Assembly (NCBI RefSeq): GCF_014610845.1
Contig: NZ_JABTCG010000005.1
Coordinates: 186,001-250,000 of the forward strand
Direction of reading: 5' to 3'
Source: Maribacter arenosus
GTDB lineage: Bacteria > Bacteroidota > Bacteroidia > Flavobacteriales > Flavobacteriaceae
DNA length: 64,000 bases
Shown here: positions 1 through 10,346 of the stretch, in pieces
Layout of the letters: each line of letters starts with the position of its first letter
Numbering within the stretch: the stretch's first letter is position 1
The notes under the pieces: generated by a model
What the model was told of the DNA's origin: nothing
The model's input: only the letters and a program-made list of their open reading frames with translations
Databases searched by the model: none
Position numbers and translations under genes: made by a program

Positions 1-1569
1 TTGGGTCTTATATTCGGTAAGAGGTGTTCTTTTTATATAACCGGCATGGGATATGGTTATGACCACCTGTTCATCGGGTATCATATCCTCGATACTTAGA
101 TCACCACCCGCATAATTGATTTCAGAACGTCTTTCATCACCATACTTTTCCTTAACTTCAAGCAGCTCTTCCTTAATAATCTGCATTCTTCGCTCTTTAC
201 GCTCTAAAATGTCTTTAAGATCGGCAATGGTATTGATTATATCTTCATATTCAGATCTTAATTTATCCTGTTCAAGACCCGTTAGTTGACGAAGCCTCAT
301 TTCCACAATGGCCTTGGCTTGAATCTCAGTCAATTTAAATCGCTCCATGAGGTTCTCCCGAGCTTCATCTGCATTGGAAGATGCCCTTATGATTGCAATA
401 ACCTCATCTATGTTATCAGAGGCTATAATCAATCCTTCAAGGATGTGCGCCCTGTCTTCCGCCTTTTGAAGTTCATACTTTGTGCGCCTAACAACGACCT
501 CATGCCTATGTTCCACAAAATGGTGGATCATCTCCTTAACGTTCAGCATTTGGGGCCTACCTTTGACCAAAGCAATGTTGTTGACACTGAACGATGATTG
601 CAAAGGCGTATATTTGTACAAGGTGTTCAGCACAATATTCGGTATTGCATCCCTTTTAAGAATATATACAATACGCATACCCTTTCTGTCCGATTCATCC
701 CTGATCGAAGAAATTCCTTCGATCTTTTTGTCGTTGACCAAATCGGCAGTCTTTTTTATCATATCGGCCTTATTGACCTGATAAGGAATCTCGGTTACAA
801 TAATACATTCACGTCCTTGTACCTCCTCAATAATTGCCTTGGCACGCATAACCACTCTACCCCTGCCCGTATGAAAGGCCTCCTTAACCCCTTCATACCC
901 ATATATTATACCTCCTGTCGGAAAATCAGGTGCCTTGATATGGGTTATGAGCTCATCAATTTCAATGTCGTTATTATCAATATAGGCTACTGTACCATCG
1001 ATTACCTCGGAAAGGTTATGGGGTGCCATATTCGTTGCCATACCCACAGCAATACCCGATGCGCCGTTAACCAACAAATTTGGGATTCGCGTAGGAAGTA
1101 CGGTAGGTTCCTGTAAAGAATCGTCAAAATTCAACTGATGGTCCACAGTATCTTTGTCGATATCTATCAACATATCATCAGCGATCTTTCGCATCCTTGC
1201 CTCTGTATAACGCATGGCTGCCGGACTGTCACCGTCTACAGAACCAAAGTTACCTTGACCGTCTACCAACATATATCGTAAACTCCATTCCTGTGCCATA
1301 CGCACCATAGTGTCATATACAGAAGTGTCGCCATGTGGATGGTACTTACCCAAAACCTCACCGACAATACGAGCCGATTTTTTATGTGCACTATTCGACC
1401 GAACACCTAATTCATGCATACCATAAAGTACCCTTCTGTGAACAGGTTTCAATCCATCCCTGACATCTGGCAAGGCACGTGACACAATGACCGACATTGA
1501 ATAATCAATGTAAGCAGACTTCATTTCGTCTTCAATGTTGATAGGAATCAATTTTTCTCCTTCTGCCAT
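1..1569 (-). CDS. gyrA: DNA gyrase subunit A (C-terminal part outside window)
   Basis: The frame is open from an ATG at 1569 to the left edge (523 codons), so this is the N-terminal breakage-reunion half of GyrA. It begins [20 protein letters not shown] and contains the family signatures [29 protein letters not shown] and [10 protein letters not shown]; the Tyr of the last motif forms the covalent link to DNA. GyrA cuts and religates DNA in the A2B2 gyrase that introduces negative supercoils. The gene is divergent from clpC. The residue matching E. coli Ser83 is Thr (GDTSVYD). The C-terminal beta-pinwheel lies outside the window. Identification is certain; only the end is missing. Confidence 0.97.
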   Translation of the reverse strand, partial: MAEGEKLIPINIEDEMKSAYIDYSMSVIVSRALPDVRDGLKPVHRRVLYGMHELGVRSNSAHKKSARIVGEVLGKYHPHGDTSVYDTMVRMAQEWSLRYMLVDGQGNFGSVDGDSPAAMRYTEARMRKIADDMLIDIDKDTVDHQLNFDDSLQEPTVLPTRIPNLLVNGASGIAVGMATNMAPHNLSEVIDGTVAYIDNNDIEIDELITHIKAPDFPTGGIIYGYEGVKEAFHTGRGRVVMRAKAIIEEVQGRECIIVTEIPYQVNKADMIKKTADLVNDKKIEGISSIRDESDRKGMRIVYILKRDAIPNIVLNTLYKYTPLQSSFSVNNIALVKGRPQMLNVKEMIHHFVEHRHEVVVRRTKYELQKAEDRAHILEGLIIASDNIDEVIAIIRASSNADEARENLMERFKLTEIQAKAIVEMRLRQLTGLEQDKLRSEYEDIINTIADLKDILERKERRMQIIKEELLEVKEKYGDERRSEINYAGGDLSIEDMIPDEQVVITISHAGYIKRTPLTEYKTQ

Positions 1570-1830
1570 TCTTGAATTTTATCTATTTAATTTAGTTAAA
1601 AAAGCAAGGCAATATACGTATTTTGATACCTTTCAAGGCACATATCAAATACTTTATCTAAAAATTTATCAACACCTTTGCTTCCCTAATTCGTTGATAA
1701 TTTCAATGTTAATTATTTTGTAATTAGGTGCTTTTTTCGTCATTTAGGACATCTTTAACGATTATAGGTACGGTATTTGGTTTAGATTGGTAATGTTTTA
1801 CTAATTTTATAGTTGAAAGGATAATAGTAT

Positions 1831-4383
1831 ATGGATGATAATTTTTCCCCAAGGGTAAAGGATGTGATTGCGTACAGCAAGGAAGAGGCATTGAGACTGG
1901 GCCATGATTTTATTGGCACGGAACATTTGATGCTTGGGCTTTTGCGTGATGGAAATGGAAAGGCAATCAGCATTTTGGATGCTTTGGAAGTAGATTTGGA
2001 CCACTTGCGTAGAAAAGTGGAAATTCTTAGTCCATCCAATCCAAACCCTAGCGGAGTACAAAAAGACAAAAAGAACTTACATTTGACCAGACAGGCGGAA
2101 CGCGCCTTGAAGACCACATTTCTAGAAGCAAAACTATTTCAGAGTTCTTCAATTAATACGGCCCATTTATTATTATGTATTCTCAGAAATGAAAATGACC
2201 CAACGACCAAATTACTTCACAAATTGAAAGTTGACTATGATGGGGTTAAAGAACAGTTTAAGTTTATGATCACAAGCGATGATGATATTGTGGATTCCCC
2301 TACTTCGGAATCATTCCCTAGCGATTCGGATGATGCCAGTGGAGGTAAGGAGAGTACGTTTGGATCATCATCGGGCCAAAAAGGCAGTAAAAAGTCAAAG
2401 ACCCCAGTCCTTGATAATTTCGGTAGGGACCTTACCCAAATGGCCGAAGAGAATAAATTAGACCCTGTAGTGGGACGTGAAAAGGAAATTGAAAGGGTAT
2501 CACAGATTTTAAGCCGGCGTAAAAAGAACAACCCTCTGTTGATTGGGGAACCTGGCGTTGGTAAAAGTGCCATTGCTGAAGGTTTGGCCTTGAGAATAAT
2601 CAATAAAAAGGTTTCTAGGATCCTGTACAACAAACGGGTTGTTACTTTAGATTTGGCTTCCCTTGTCGCAGGTACAAAATACCGCGGTCAATTCGAAGAG
2701 CGTATGAAAGCGGTGATGAACGAGCTTGAAAAAAATGAGGATGTCATTCTTTTTATTGACGAAATACATACCATTGTTGGTGCAGGTGGTGCCACCGGAA
2801 GTTTGGATGCCTCGAATATGTTCAAACCCGCCTTGGCGAGAGGTGAGATTCAATGTATAGGTGCAACAACTTTAGACGAGTACCGACAATATATAGAGAA
2901 AGATGGGGCCTTGGAGCGTAGGTTTCAAAAGGTAATAGTAGAGCCTACTTCTGTAAGCGAGACTATTGAAATTCTGCAGAATATAAAAGGCAAATACGAG
3001 GACCATCACAATGTGTCATATACAGATGAAGCCATATTGGCATGTGTTAAATTGACCAATAGGTATATGACCGATCGGTTTTTACCGGATAAGGCCATTG
3101 ATGCTTTGGATGAAGCGGGGTCTAGGGTGCATATCGTGAATATGGATGTTCCCAAGCAGATTCTAGAGCTCGAAAAACAGCTTGAGGATGTGCGGGAGCT
3201 CAAGAACAGCGTGGTTAAAAAGCAAAAATATGAGGAGGCCGCCAAGTTAAGGGATGATGAGAAAAGATTGGAAAAGGAACTTGCCGCAGCCCAAGAAAAA
3301 TGGGAAGAGGATAGTAAGTTACATAAAGAGGTGGTTACAGAGGATAATGTTGCCGATGTTGTTTCGATGATGAGCGGAATTCCTGTTAATAGGATTGCAC
3401 AAACCGAAAGTAATAAATTGGCAGAATTGCCCAATCTTATCAAGGCCAACGTTATAGGTCAGGATGAAGCCGTAGCAAAAGTGGCCAAGGCCATTCAAAG
3501 AAACCGTGCCGGACTTAAAGACCCCAACAAGCCCATTGGGTCATTCATCTTTTTAGGTCAAACAGGGGTTGGTAAAACCCAATTGGCCAAGGTTTTGGCA
3601 AAGGAACTATTCGACTCCGAAGACGCCTTGATACGTATTGATATGAGCGAATACATGGAGAAATTCGCCATTTCAAGATTGGTGGGTGCTCCTCCAGGGT
3701 ATGTTGGATATGAAGAGGGGGGACAATTGACCGAAAAAGTTAGACGTAAACCATATTCGGTCATCTTGTTGGATGAAGTTGAAAAAGCACATCCCGATGT
3801 TTTCAATATGTTGCTACAAGTTCTAGATGACGGTTTCCTAACAGACAGCCTAGGTAGGAAAATCGATTTTAGAAACACCATAATCATTATGACCTCGAAT
3901 ATCGGGGCACGGCAATTAAAGGATTTCGGACAAGGTGTGGGCTTTGGTACTGCTGCCAAAAAATCACAGGCGGATACACACCAAAAAAGCGTCATTGAAA
4001 ATGCTTTGAAGAAAGCTTTCGCGCCAGAGTTCCTGAATAGAATTGATGATGTAATAGTCTTCAATTCATTGGATAGGGATGATATACACAAGATCATCGA
4101 CATAGAATTGGAGAAACTTTACTCTCGAATCAAAGACATTGGATATCATTTGAACCTTACCGACAGAGCGAAGGATTATATAGCGGAAAAAGGTTTCGAC
4201 AAACAATATGGTGCAAGACCTTTGAAAAGAGCCATCCAAAAATATATTGAGGATACCTTGGCAGAGGAAATCGTTAATTCCAAGTTGGAAGAAGGCGATA
4301 GTATTTATATGGACCTCGACAAAAAGAAAGAAAGCCTTACCATTAAAATCAAGAAGGCCGAAAAATCTTCAAAGAAGACGTAA
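1831..4383 (+). CDS. clpC: ClpC-type AAA+ unfoldase, ATP-binding subunit of Clp protease
   Basis: An 850-residue class I Hsp100 protein that would unfold substrates and feed them to ClpP in the cytoplasm. In order it shows a double Clp-N repeat (about residues 1-145), an acidic Ser-rich linker (about 148-190), a first AAA+ module with Walker A GEPGVGKS (239-246) and Walker B LFIDE, a UVR/M-domain coiled coil (YEEAAKLRDDE, about 466), and a second AAA+ module with Walker A GQTGVGKT (about 576) and Walker B ILLDE. Arginine finger and sensor motifs follow (GARPLKRAIQ near the end). Length and layout fit ClpC rather than ClpB, which has a much longer middle domain, or ClpA, which lacks UVR. It stands alone and ends in a strong terminator. 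Confidence 0.95.
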   Translation: MDDNFSPRVKDVIAYSKEEALRLGHDFIGTEHLMLGLLRDGNGKAISILDALEVDLDHLRRKVEILSPSNPNPSGVQKDKKNLHLTRQAERALKTTFLEAKLFQSSSINTAHLLLCILRNENDPTTKLLHKLKVDYDGVKEQFKFMITSDDDIVDSPTSESFPSDSDDASGGKESTFGSSSGQKGSKKSKTPVLDNFGRDLTQMAEENKLDPVVGREKEIERVSQILSRRKKNNPLLIGEPGVGKSAIAEGLALRIINKKVSRILYNKRVVTLDLASLVAGTKYRGQFEERMKAVMNELEKNEDVILFIDEIHTIVGAGGATGSLDASNMFKPALARGEIQCIGATTLDEYRQYIEKDGALERRFQKVIVEPTSVSETIEILQNIKGKYEDHHNVSYTDEAILACVKLTNRYMTDRFLPDKAIDALDEAGSRVHIVNMDVPKQILELEKQLEDVRELKNSVVKKQKYEEAAKLRDDEKRLEKELAAAQEKWEEDSKLHKEVVTEDNVADVVSMMSGIPVNRIAQTESNKLAELPNLIKANVIGQDEAVAKVAKAIQRNRAGLKDPNKPIGSFIFLGQTGVGKTQLAKVLAKELFDSEDALIRIDMSEYMEKFAISRLVGAPPGYVGYEEGGQLTEKVRRKPYSVILLDEVEKAHPDVFNMLLQVLDDGFLTDSLGRKIDFRNTIIIMTSNIGARQLKDFGQGVGFGTAAKKSQADTHQKSVIENALKKAFAPEFLNRIDDVIVFNSLDRDDIHKIIDIELEKLYSRIKDIGYHLNLTDRAKDYIAEKGFDKQYGARPLKRAIQKYIEDTLAEEIVNSKLEEGDSIYMDLDKKKESLTIKIKKAEKSSKKT

Positions 4384-4406
4384 CTTTTTTTAAACAATAA
4401 ATACTT

Positions 4407-4437
4407 AGGGAGTTATTAGTTTTGACTCCCTTTTTTT
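4407..4437 (+). terminator. Rho-independent terminator of clpC
   Basis: A 7-bp stem, AGGGAGT (4407-4413) pairing with ACTCCCT (4425-4431), is followed by an uninterrupted T run, 24 bp after the clpC stop codon. Confidence 0.85.
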
Positions 4438-4573
4438 ATCTCAAAAGTAGGAATAAAACACAAGACCTTCCCCCTAATAGCAGTATACACGATATTTAAG
4501 CCTTTAGTCTAATATATTATAAATTCATGACGCTTACTTCTACATTCGTTTTAGACACTATAATATATTTGAA

Positions 4574-4978
4574 ATGGACGTGGGATCACGCAAGAAAACC
4601 ATCATTGTTAGAGAATACAATTTAGGCATCGGGGTAGTACAGGTATATGAGAATTACATGGTTGCCATCTTTGAGGAAGGTGCTACTCTAACCTTAGAAA
4701 GAACCTATCAGATCATCGGTATTTCCGAAATACATTTTAGGGATAAACCTTTCGGATTCATTAGTCTCCGGAAACATTCCTATGCGATAGACCCAACGGT
4801 TTATACTTATCTTAGGGAACTTATCAACCTTAAAGCCTTTGCCATTGTTTCTGTCAAGGAAATCGATATGCACAATTTTAAAATTGAAAAACTTTTCTAT
4901 AAAAAACCTATGAAGTTCTTCATCGAATTTGATAATGCGCTAACATGGGTCAAAAAAAGAGTAAAATCTGCTAAATAG
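4574..4978 (+). CDS. Conserved hypothetical cytoplasmic protein, 134 aa
   Basis: No signal peptide or membrane segment is visible. The protein alternates short beta-like stretches (TIIVREYNLGIGVVQVYENY, LERTYQIIGISEI) with a helical C-terminus rich in Lys (FDNALTWVKKRVKSAK). That size and pattern recall STAS/SpoIIAA-like folds, but no diagnostic motif supports a function. It lies alone between the clpC terminator and the convergent NAD(P)HX repair gene, whose stop codon is 24 bp away. Coding potential looks real because the frame fills the gap and the composition is protein-like. Function unknown. Confidence 0.7.
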   Translation: MDVGSRKKTIIVREYNLGIGVVQVYENYMVAIFEEGATLTLERTYQIIGISEIHFRDKPFGFISLRKHSYAIDPTVYTYLRELINLKAFAIVSVKEIDMHNFKIEKLFYKKPMKFFIEFDNALTWVKKRVKSAK

Positions 4979-5002
4979 GAAGTTATCATACTTTATTGGC
5001 TA

Positions 5003-6550
5003 CTACGGCTTTTCTTGAGGTTCCGCTTCTTGGGGGGGTTCGGGCATTTTAAACAAGTCAACAAAAGCCATACCTATGTTGTCGATCAACTTAGAAGTCG
5101 TTAAGGCCTGATAACCGGTATGTTCAATAGCTAAGTCACCCGCCATTCCATGTAAATACACTCCAAAAATTGCAGCCTGCAAGGGTTCGTAACCCTGTGC
5201 TATCAATCCAGTAATAATTCCGGTCAATGCATCCCCACTTCCCGCTGTTGCCATACCCGGATTCCCCGTGGAATTCACATATCCATGATTATTATAGATG
5301 GTCATGGTATGGGCTCCCTTGATCGTTAGAATAACGTCGTATTTTTTTGAAAACACCTTGGCCTTTTTCAACATATCAAAATCGTCTTTCCAAGTACCGA
5401 TCAATCGCTCCAATTCTTTAGGATGAGGTGTCAAAATGGTTTTTGACGGTAATTTGTTGAGAAAACTTTTGTGTTTAGCGAGCAAATTCAATCCATCGGC
5501 ATCAATGACCAAGGGCAGTTTGTTGGTTTCCAAAAATTCCGATAAGGCATCCCCTGTTTCGGAGGCCATACCCATACCGATACCAAGTCCAATTACCGTT
5601 GGTTTTATATCGAACGTTATAGCCCCAATAGCGGTTTCATTTTTGTCGGTGATTACCATAACCTCTGGTAAGGCAGTTTGTATAGGCACATATCCACAAC
5701 GAGGTACATAGGCGGTTACCAAACCACTGCCCGAAGTTAAACAGGCCTTAGCCGAAAGTGTAACTGCCCCTATCTTTCCATAACTGCCACCGATGATCAA
5801 TGAATGCCCATAGGTGCCTTTATGCGAAAACTTTTCCCGGGGCTTGTACATCGGTAAGACCTCACTCTTTCCGATTACCTCGAATTCGGTTTCCGTGTCC
5901 TTCAAATACTCTTGGTCCAATCCTATATCCAAGATTTCCCATTGATTACTGAAAACACCTGTTTCAGGTAAGAAGAAAACCAATTTTGGTACTTGAAAAC
6001 TCAAGACGTGATTTGCTTTAATGACCGCATTCACATCCTCAATCGCCTTGTCCATGTATAATCCTGAAGGTATATCTATCGATAATATAAATGCTCCCGA
6101 ACTGTTCAAATGTCCGATCAATCTGGCAACCCATGGATCTGGAGATCTATTCAACCCTATGCCGAAAATCGCATCTATAATAATATCATCCGGACCTATG
6201 ACGGTAAATTCACCATCCCGCTCCAAAAAGTTCGGCCAAACTTTGCGCTCTTTTAGACGATCTAGATTGATCAAAAAATCCTTAGACCGTTTATCGCTAT
6301 AATTGACCACATTCACTTCAATATTATACCCATGTTCTTTTAAATGTCTTGCCAAAGCCAGCCCATCCCCTCCATTATTGCCAATTCCACAAAATAGATG
6401 GATTTTCACCTGCGCTCCTTGCATCCGTACGTGAAGCCAATTAAAAATTTGTATGGCTGCACGTTCCATAAGGTCGATGCTCGAAATTTGTTGTTTTTCT
6501 ATTGTGAATTTATCAGCAGCATAGATCTGCTTTGCACTAAAAAATTTCAT
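5003..6550 (-). CDS. nnr: Bifunctional NAD(P)H-hydrate epimerase / ADP-dependent (S)-NAD(P)H-hydrate dehydratase
   Basis: A 515-residue fusion that repairs damaged NAD(P)H hydrates: the epimerase half interconverts R and S forms and the dehydratase half restores NAD(P)H using ADP. The N-terminal YjeF_N domain (about 1-210) carries the Rossmann signature FCGIGNNGGDGLALARHL and the SIDIPSGL motif. The C-terminal ribokinase-like domain (about 225-505) carries HKGTYGHSLIIGGS, ILTPHPKELERL and the catalytic NPGMATAGSGDALTGIITG. The C-terminal tail is Pro/Glu-rich (PEPPQEAEPQEKP). It is transcribed away from thrA and converges on the small unknown gene. Confidence 0.95.
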   Translation of the reverse strand: MKFFSAKQIYAADKFTIEKQQISSIDLMERAAIQIFNWLHVRMQGAQVKIHLFCGIGNNGGDGLALARHLKEHGYNIEVNVVNYSDKRSKDFLINLDRLKERKVWPNFLERDGEFTVIGPDDIIIDAIFGIGLNRSPDPWVARLIGHLNSSGAFILSIDIPSGLYMDKAIEDVNAVIKANHVLSFQVPKLVFFLPETGVFSNQWEILDIGLDQEYLKDTETEFEVIGKSEVLPMYKPREKFSHKGTYGHSLIIGGSYGKIGAVTLSAKACLTSGSGLVTAYVPRCGYVPIQTALPEVMVITDKNETAIGAITFDIKPTVIGLGIGMGMASETGDALSEFLETNKLPLVIDADGLNLLAKHKSFLNKLPSKTILTPHPKELERLIGTWKDDFDMLKKAKVFSKKYDVILTIKGAHTMTIYNNHGYVNSTGNPGMATAGSGDALTGIITGLIAQGYEPLQAAIFGVYLHGMAGDLAIEHTGYQALTTSKLIDNIGMAFVDLFKMPEPPQEAEPQEKP

Positions 6551-6614
6551 TCAGTAAGAATTTTTGGTAATTTTTGCCAATTCCATAAAAATCACATGAA
6601 TCGTTTGATTGATA

Positions 6615-6637
6615 GCCCAAAAATACTACTTTTGGGC
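6615..6637. other. Perfect hairpin in the nnr-thrA intergenic region
   Basis: GCCCAAAA (6615-6622) pairs with TTTTGGGC (6630-6637) across a 7-nt loop. No T run follows it, so it is not a plain terminator. It lies about 185 bp upstream of thrA and 65 bp upstream of nnr, so it could belong to a thr leader or be an operator. The rest of 6551-6821 shows no convincing gene; a short ATG frame from 6597 is not rich in Thr or Ile. Confidence 0.35.
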
Positions 6638-6821
6638 CTTACAACGAACTATGCTTTTGAACAATTCAGACATAGCAACCTTATTTTCTCCATTGGCCAA
6701 TGGATGTAAGACCTCCATTTTGCGTACGACCCCATTGGGGTAACAAGCTACATATCATCATCCAGCAGTTTTTGCGATCTATCGCTCAGATTTCCCCAGT
6801 ACCTGTAAATCAATATAAATA

Positions 6822-9266
6822 ATGAAAGTTTTAAAATTCGGAGGCACTTCGGTTGCCAATGCCCAAAATATAATCTTAGTAAAAAATATTGTAGCAAATT
6901 CCGTTAGCGACAAAAACATTGTCGTGGTTTCAGCATTGGGCGGAATTACGGATCTGCTATTGAAAGCTGCCGACTTAGCTGCAATACAAAACGACACTTA
7001 TAAGTCGTTTGTAAAGGAAATTGAGGACAGGCACTTGCAAACAATCAAGGAGCTTATTCCTATAGCTTCCCAAAGTAGGATATTAAGCAAGGTCAAAAGC
7101 GAACTTAATACGCTGGAAACCCTATTGGAGGGTGCATTTTTAATTGGCGAGATAACGCCTAAACTTTCCGATAAAATAGTAAGTTATGGTGAATTATTAT
7201 CATCGTATATAATAGGGGAATTCTTTCTTGGGGAAGGCTTGGATGTTGTCCATAAAGATAGCCGTGAACTCATTAAAACTAAAGTTATTAATGGTAAGAC
7301 CGCGGTAGACTTCGCTTCGACCAATGCACTATGCCAAGATTTCATATCAAAAGTACCCCAGAAGTTTATTATCATGGCAGGTTTTATCGCATCGGCTGAG
7401 AATGGAGACTCGACCACTTTGGGTCGGGGTGGTTCCGACTATACGGCCGCCATTGTTGCCGCTGCGATCAATGCGGAATTATTGGAAATCTGGACCGATG
7501 TAAGTGGTATGTACACAGCCAATCCCAAACTGGTGAAACAAGCCAAGGCAATTCCCCATATTTCTTATGAGGAAGCCATGGAGCTTTCCCATTTTGGTGC
7601 AAAAGTGCTGTATCCACCAACGATTCAACCTGTCCTTTCCAAAGGTATATCCATCCAAATAAAGAATACTTTTGACCCCGATAATCCGGGTACCATTATA
7701 ACCAAGAACAAAAATGAAAAAGGGAAGACGGTTCGAGGAATCACCCATGTAGAAAATATCGCTCTTTTATCCCTTGAAGGAGCAGGAATGGTCGGTATCC
7801 CAGGGATATCAAAACGTTTTTTCGAGGTGCTTTTCCAATCGAACATCAGTGTTGTGCTTATTACCCAAGCTTCATCCGAGCATTCTATTTGTGTGGGTAT
7901 TTCCGCAGACGACGTTGGCGAGGCCGAACAAGCGGTCAATGCGGCCTTTGAGTATGAGATGAGTAGTGGTAAGATCAATCCCGTGGTCGTTGAGAAAGAT
8001 TTAGCCATAATCGCCCTAGTTGGCGATAATATGAAAAGCCATCAAGGACTTAGTGGTAAAATGTTCAGTACCCTAGGTAAAAATAATGTGAATATCAGGG
8101 CGATAGCCCAGGGCGCCTCCGAACGCAACATTTCGGCGGTCATAAATAAGGACGACGTCAAAAAAGCCTTGAATGCCCTTCATGAAGAGTTCTTTGAAGA
8201 GAACATAAAACAATTGAACCTCTTTGTAATGGGAGTGGGAAATGTAGGGGGAAAATTCCTCAATCAAATCTATAAACAAAAAAAATACCTCAAGGATAAC
8301 TTAAAACTCAATCCGAGGGTGATTGGTATTTCCAATTCAAGGACCATGATTTTCGATGAAGATGGAATTTCTTTAAAAAACTGGGATAGTTTATTGGCCA
8401 CTGGTGAAAAAGCGGACAAATCCAAGTTCTTCGAGACCGTCAACAAACTGAATTATCGCAATAGTATTTTTGTGGATAACACGGCAAGTGATGAGGTTTC
8501 AAATACCTATGGTTCGTATCTTCGCAATAGTATTTCTGTAGTAACCTGCAATAAAATAGCTTGTTCATCGAATTATTCGAATTACTTGGAACTCAAGGAA
8601 TTAGCAAGGGAGTACAATGCTCCTTTCCTCTTTGAGACCAATGTTGGGGCTGGTCTGCCAATAATCGACACCTTAAAGCATCTGATCGCCTCTGGGGATA
8701 AGGTTCAAAAAATTCAAGCCGTATTATCCGGTAGCCTTAATTTCGTTTTCAATAACTTCAATGATAAAACTACGTTTTACGATGTGGTAAAACAGGCCCA
8801 GGAAGAAGGGTATACCGAACCTGATCCTAAAATAGATTTAAGCGGTATCGATGTGATGAGGAAAATATTGATCCTAGCTCGGGAGAGTGGCAATCAATTG
8901 GAAATCGAAGATATTCAAAACAATTCATTCTTACCACAAGAAAGTTTGGACACTACCAATAATGACGATTTCTTCGATTCTTTGAAAAAGCACGAATCCT
9001 CTTTCCAAACCCTGTATCAAAAGGCTGTTGGGAATGACAGCAAATTAAAATATGTGGCCCAATTTGAAGATGGAAAAGCCAGTGTTGGATTACAACAGAT
9101 TCCTAAAGGGCATGATTTTTACAATCTTGAAGGCAGTGATAATATCGTATTGTTCTATACGGAACGCTATCCTAACCAACCCATGATCATCAAAGGAGCG
9201 GGGGCCGGGGCCGAAGTAACCGCATCTGGTATCTTTGCCGATATCATTAGAATCGGTAACTTTTAG
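6822..9266 (+). CDS. thrA: Bifunctional aspartate kinase / homoserine dehydrogenase I
   Basis: An 814-residue fusion catalysing the first and third steps from aspartate to threonine. The N-terminal aspartokinase domain starts with KFGGTSVANAQ and includes TLGRGGSDYTAA. Central ACT regulatory domains (about residues 310-460) contain GMVGIPGISKRFFEVL and an NVNIRAIAQGASERN segment. The C-terminal homoserine dehydrogenase starts at the NAD-binding FVMGVGNVGGKF (about 468) and includes VLSGSLNFVFN and EGYTEPDPKIDLSG. The length matches the family. It heads thrA-thrB-thrC, and feedback by threonine through the ACT region is expected from the family. Confidence 0.97.
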   Translation: MKVLKFGGTSVANAQNIILVKNIVANSVSDKNIVVVSALGGITDLLLKAADLAAIQNDTYKSFVKEIEDRHLQTIKELIPIASQSRILSKVKSELNTLETLLEGAFLIGEITPKLSDKIVSYGELLSSYIIGEFFLGEGLDVVHKDSRELIKTKVINGKTAVDFASTNALCQDFISKVPQKFIIMAGFIASAENGDSTTLGRGGSDYTAAIVAAAINAELLEIWTDVSGMYTANPKLVKQAKAIPHISYEEAMELSHFGAKVLYPPTIQPVLSKGISIQIKNTFDPDNPGTIITKNKNEKGKTVRGITHVENIALLSLEGAGMVGIPGISKRFFEVLFQSNISVVLITQASSEHSICVGISADDVGEAEQAVNAAFEYEMSSGKINPVVVEKDLAIIALVGDNMKSHQGLSGKMFSTLGKNNVNIRAIAQGASERNISAVINKDDVKKALNALHEEFFEENIKQLNLFVMGVGNVGGKFLNQIYKQKKYLKDNLKLNPRVIGISNSRTMIFDEDGISLKNWDSLLATGEKADKSKFFETVNKLNYRNSIFVDNTASDEVSNTYGSYLRNSISVVTCNKIACSSNYSNYLELKELAREYNAPFLFETNVGAGLPIIDTLKHLIASGDKVQKIQAVLSGSLNFVFNNFNDKTTFYDVVKQAQEEGYTEPDPKIDLSGIDVMRKILILARESGNQLEIEDIQNNSFLPQESLDTTNNDDFFDSLKKHESSFQTLYQKAVGNDSKLKYVAQFEDGKASVGLQQIPKGHDFYNLEGSDNIVLFYTERYPNQPMIIKGAGAGAEVTASGIFADIIRIGNF

Positions 9267-9291
9267 GTTTTAAAAACATAGGAGGTCATAT

Positions 9292-9345
9292 CGAGCGCAG
9301 TCGAAATGATTAAAGCTAATAATTTCAATTTCTCGACTGCGCTCG
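9292..9345. repeat. Inverted repeat between thrA and thrB (REP-like intergenic element)
   Basis: CGAGCGCAGTCGA (9292-9304) pairs perfectly with TCGACTGCGCTCG (9333-9345) across a 28-bp loop. From memory, TCGACTGCGCTC palindromes recur between genes in many Flavobacteriaceae genomes, which suggests a dispersed family. The position, after the thrA stop and before thrB, suggests an mRNA stem-loop that could protect or partly terminate the transcript. No T run follows. Confidence 0.75.
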
Positions 9346-9369
9346 AGCAGACAACTTAGGCGCCAATTA

Positions 9370-10296
9370 ATGAAAAACGAATTACGAATATTCTGTCCGG
9401 CAACTATTGCGAATATCTCATGTGGCTTTGATGTCCTCGGCGTTGCCTTGGACTCCGTTGGTGATGAAATGGTTATTCGAAAAGTGTCCAAAAAGGGTAT
9501 CCATATCATTAAATTGGAAGGTCAGGATCTACCTATGGAAACCCATAAAAATGTTGCGGGTGTTGCAGGCATGGCCTTTTTGGGGGAAAGTGATTATGGT
9601 GGGGGATTCGAAATCGAAATTTACAAAAAAATAAAGGCCGGAAGTGGAATAGGCAGTAGTGCGGCAAGTTCTACAGGGGCGGTCTGGGGAATGAACCAAT
9701 TATTGGGTAGGCCATTTACGACCTTAAAATTGGTCGAATTCGCCATGGAAGGTGAAAAATTGGCGAGCGGTGTCGCCCATGCCGATAATGTGGCCCCTGC
9801 CCTTTTCGGGGGTTTTACCTTGGTCCGTAGTTATGAACCGTTGGACATTATACCCATCCATAATCCAAAAGAATTATTTGCTACGGTCATACATCCACAG
9901 ATAGAAATAAAAACATCCGATTCAAGAAAAATATTAAAAACCAATATTACCTTGAAAGAAGGTATTAAACAATGGGGTAATGTAGGCGGACTGGTCGCCG
10001 GCCTCTTTACCGAGGATTACGATCTAATCGGGCGTTCCCTGGTCGACCACATTGTTGAACCAATCCGATCTATTCTCATTCCTGGTTTCAATGAGGTTAA
10101 GGCAAGCGCCATTGCTTCAGGGGCATTAGGCTGCGGTATCTCAGGTTCAGGACCTTCCATTTTTGCATTTAGCAAAGGGGAAGATACCGCTGAAAAAGTC
10201 GCCCAATCAATGAAAAATGTATATAAAAAGATAGGTATCGACCATGATATTCATATATCCAAAATAAATGTCGAGGGAATACGAAAAATTAATTAA
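9370..10296 (+). CDS. thrB: Homoserine kinase
   Basis: A 308-residue GHMP-family kinase that phosphorylates homoserine to O-phosphohomoserine. The ATP-binding GHMP loop is IKAGSGIGSSAASSTGAVWG (about residues 88-107), preceded by the N-terminal FCPATIANISCGFDVLG and followed by the C-terminal glycine motif GCGISGSGPSIFAF. Length and motifs fit the family. It lies 104 bp after thrA with a strong inverted repeat between them, and 51 bp before thrC. Confidence 0.96.
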   Translation: MKNELRIFCPATIANISCGFDVLGVALDSVGDEMVIRKVSKKGIHIIKLEGQDLPMETHKNVAGVAGMAFLGESDYGGGFEIEIYKKIKAGSGIGSSAASSTGAVWGMNQLLGRPFTTLKLVEFAMEGEKLASGVAHADNVAPALFGGFTLVRSYEPLDIIPIHNPKELFATVIHPQIEIKTSDSRKILKTNITLKEGIKQWGNVGGLVAGLFTEDYDLIGRSLVDHIVEPIRSILIPGFNEVKASAIASGALGCGISGSGPSIFAFSKGEDTAEKVAQSMKNVYKKIGIDHDIHISKINVEGIRKIN

Positions 10297-10346
10297 AAGA
10301 ATCTATTACGTTTTCCGATGTATAGGGAAATGACGCTACTGAAACC

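Noticed and set aside
244-252. gyrA quinolone-resistance substitution (Thr at the E. coli Ser83 position)
   Set aside because: GDTSVYD appears to be a common wild-type form in Flavobacteriaceae, so the Thr alone is not evidence of resistance.
6597-6709. Threonine leader peptide upstream of thrA
   Set aside because: The short ATG frame is not enriched in Thr or Ile codons and no terminator/antiterminator pair with a T run is visible; only one isolated hairpin exists.
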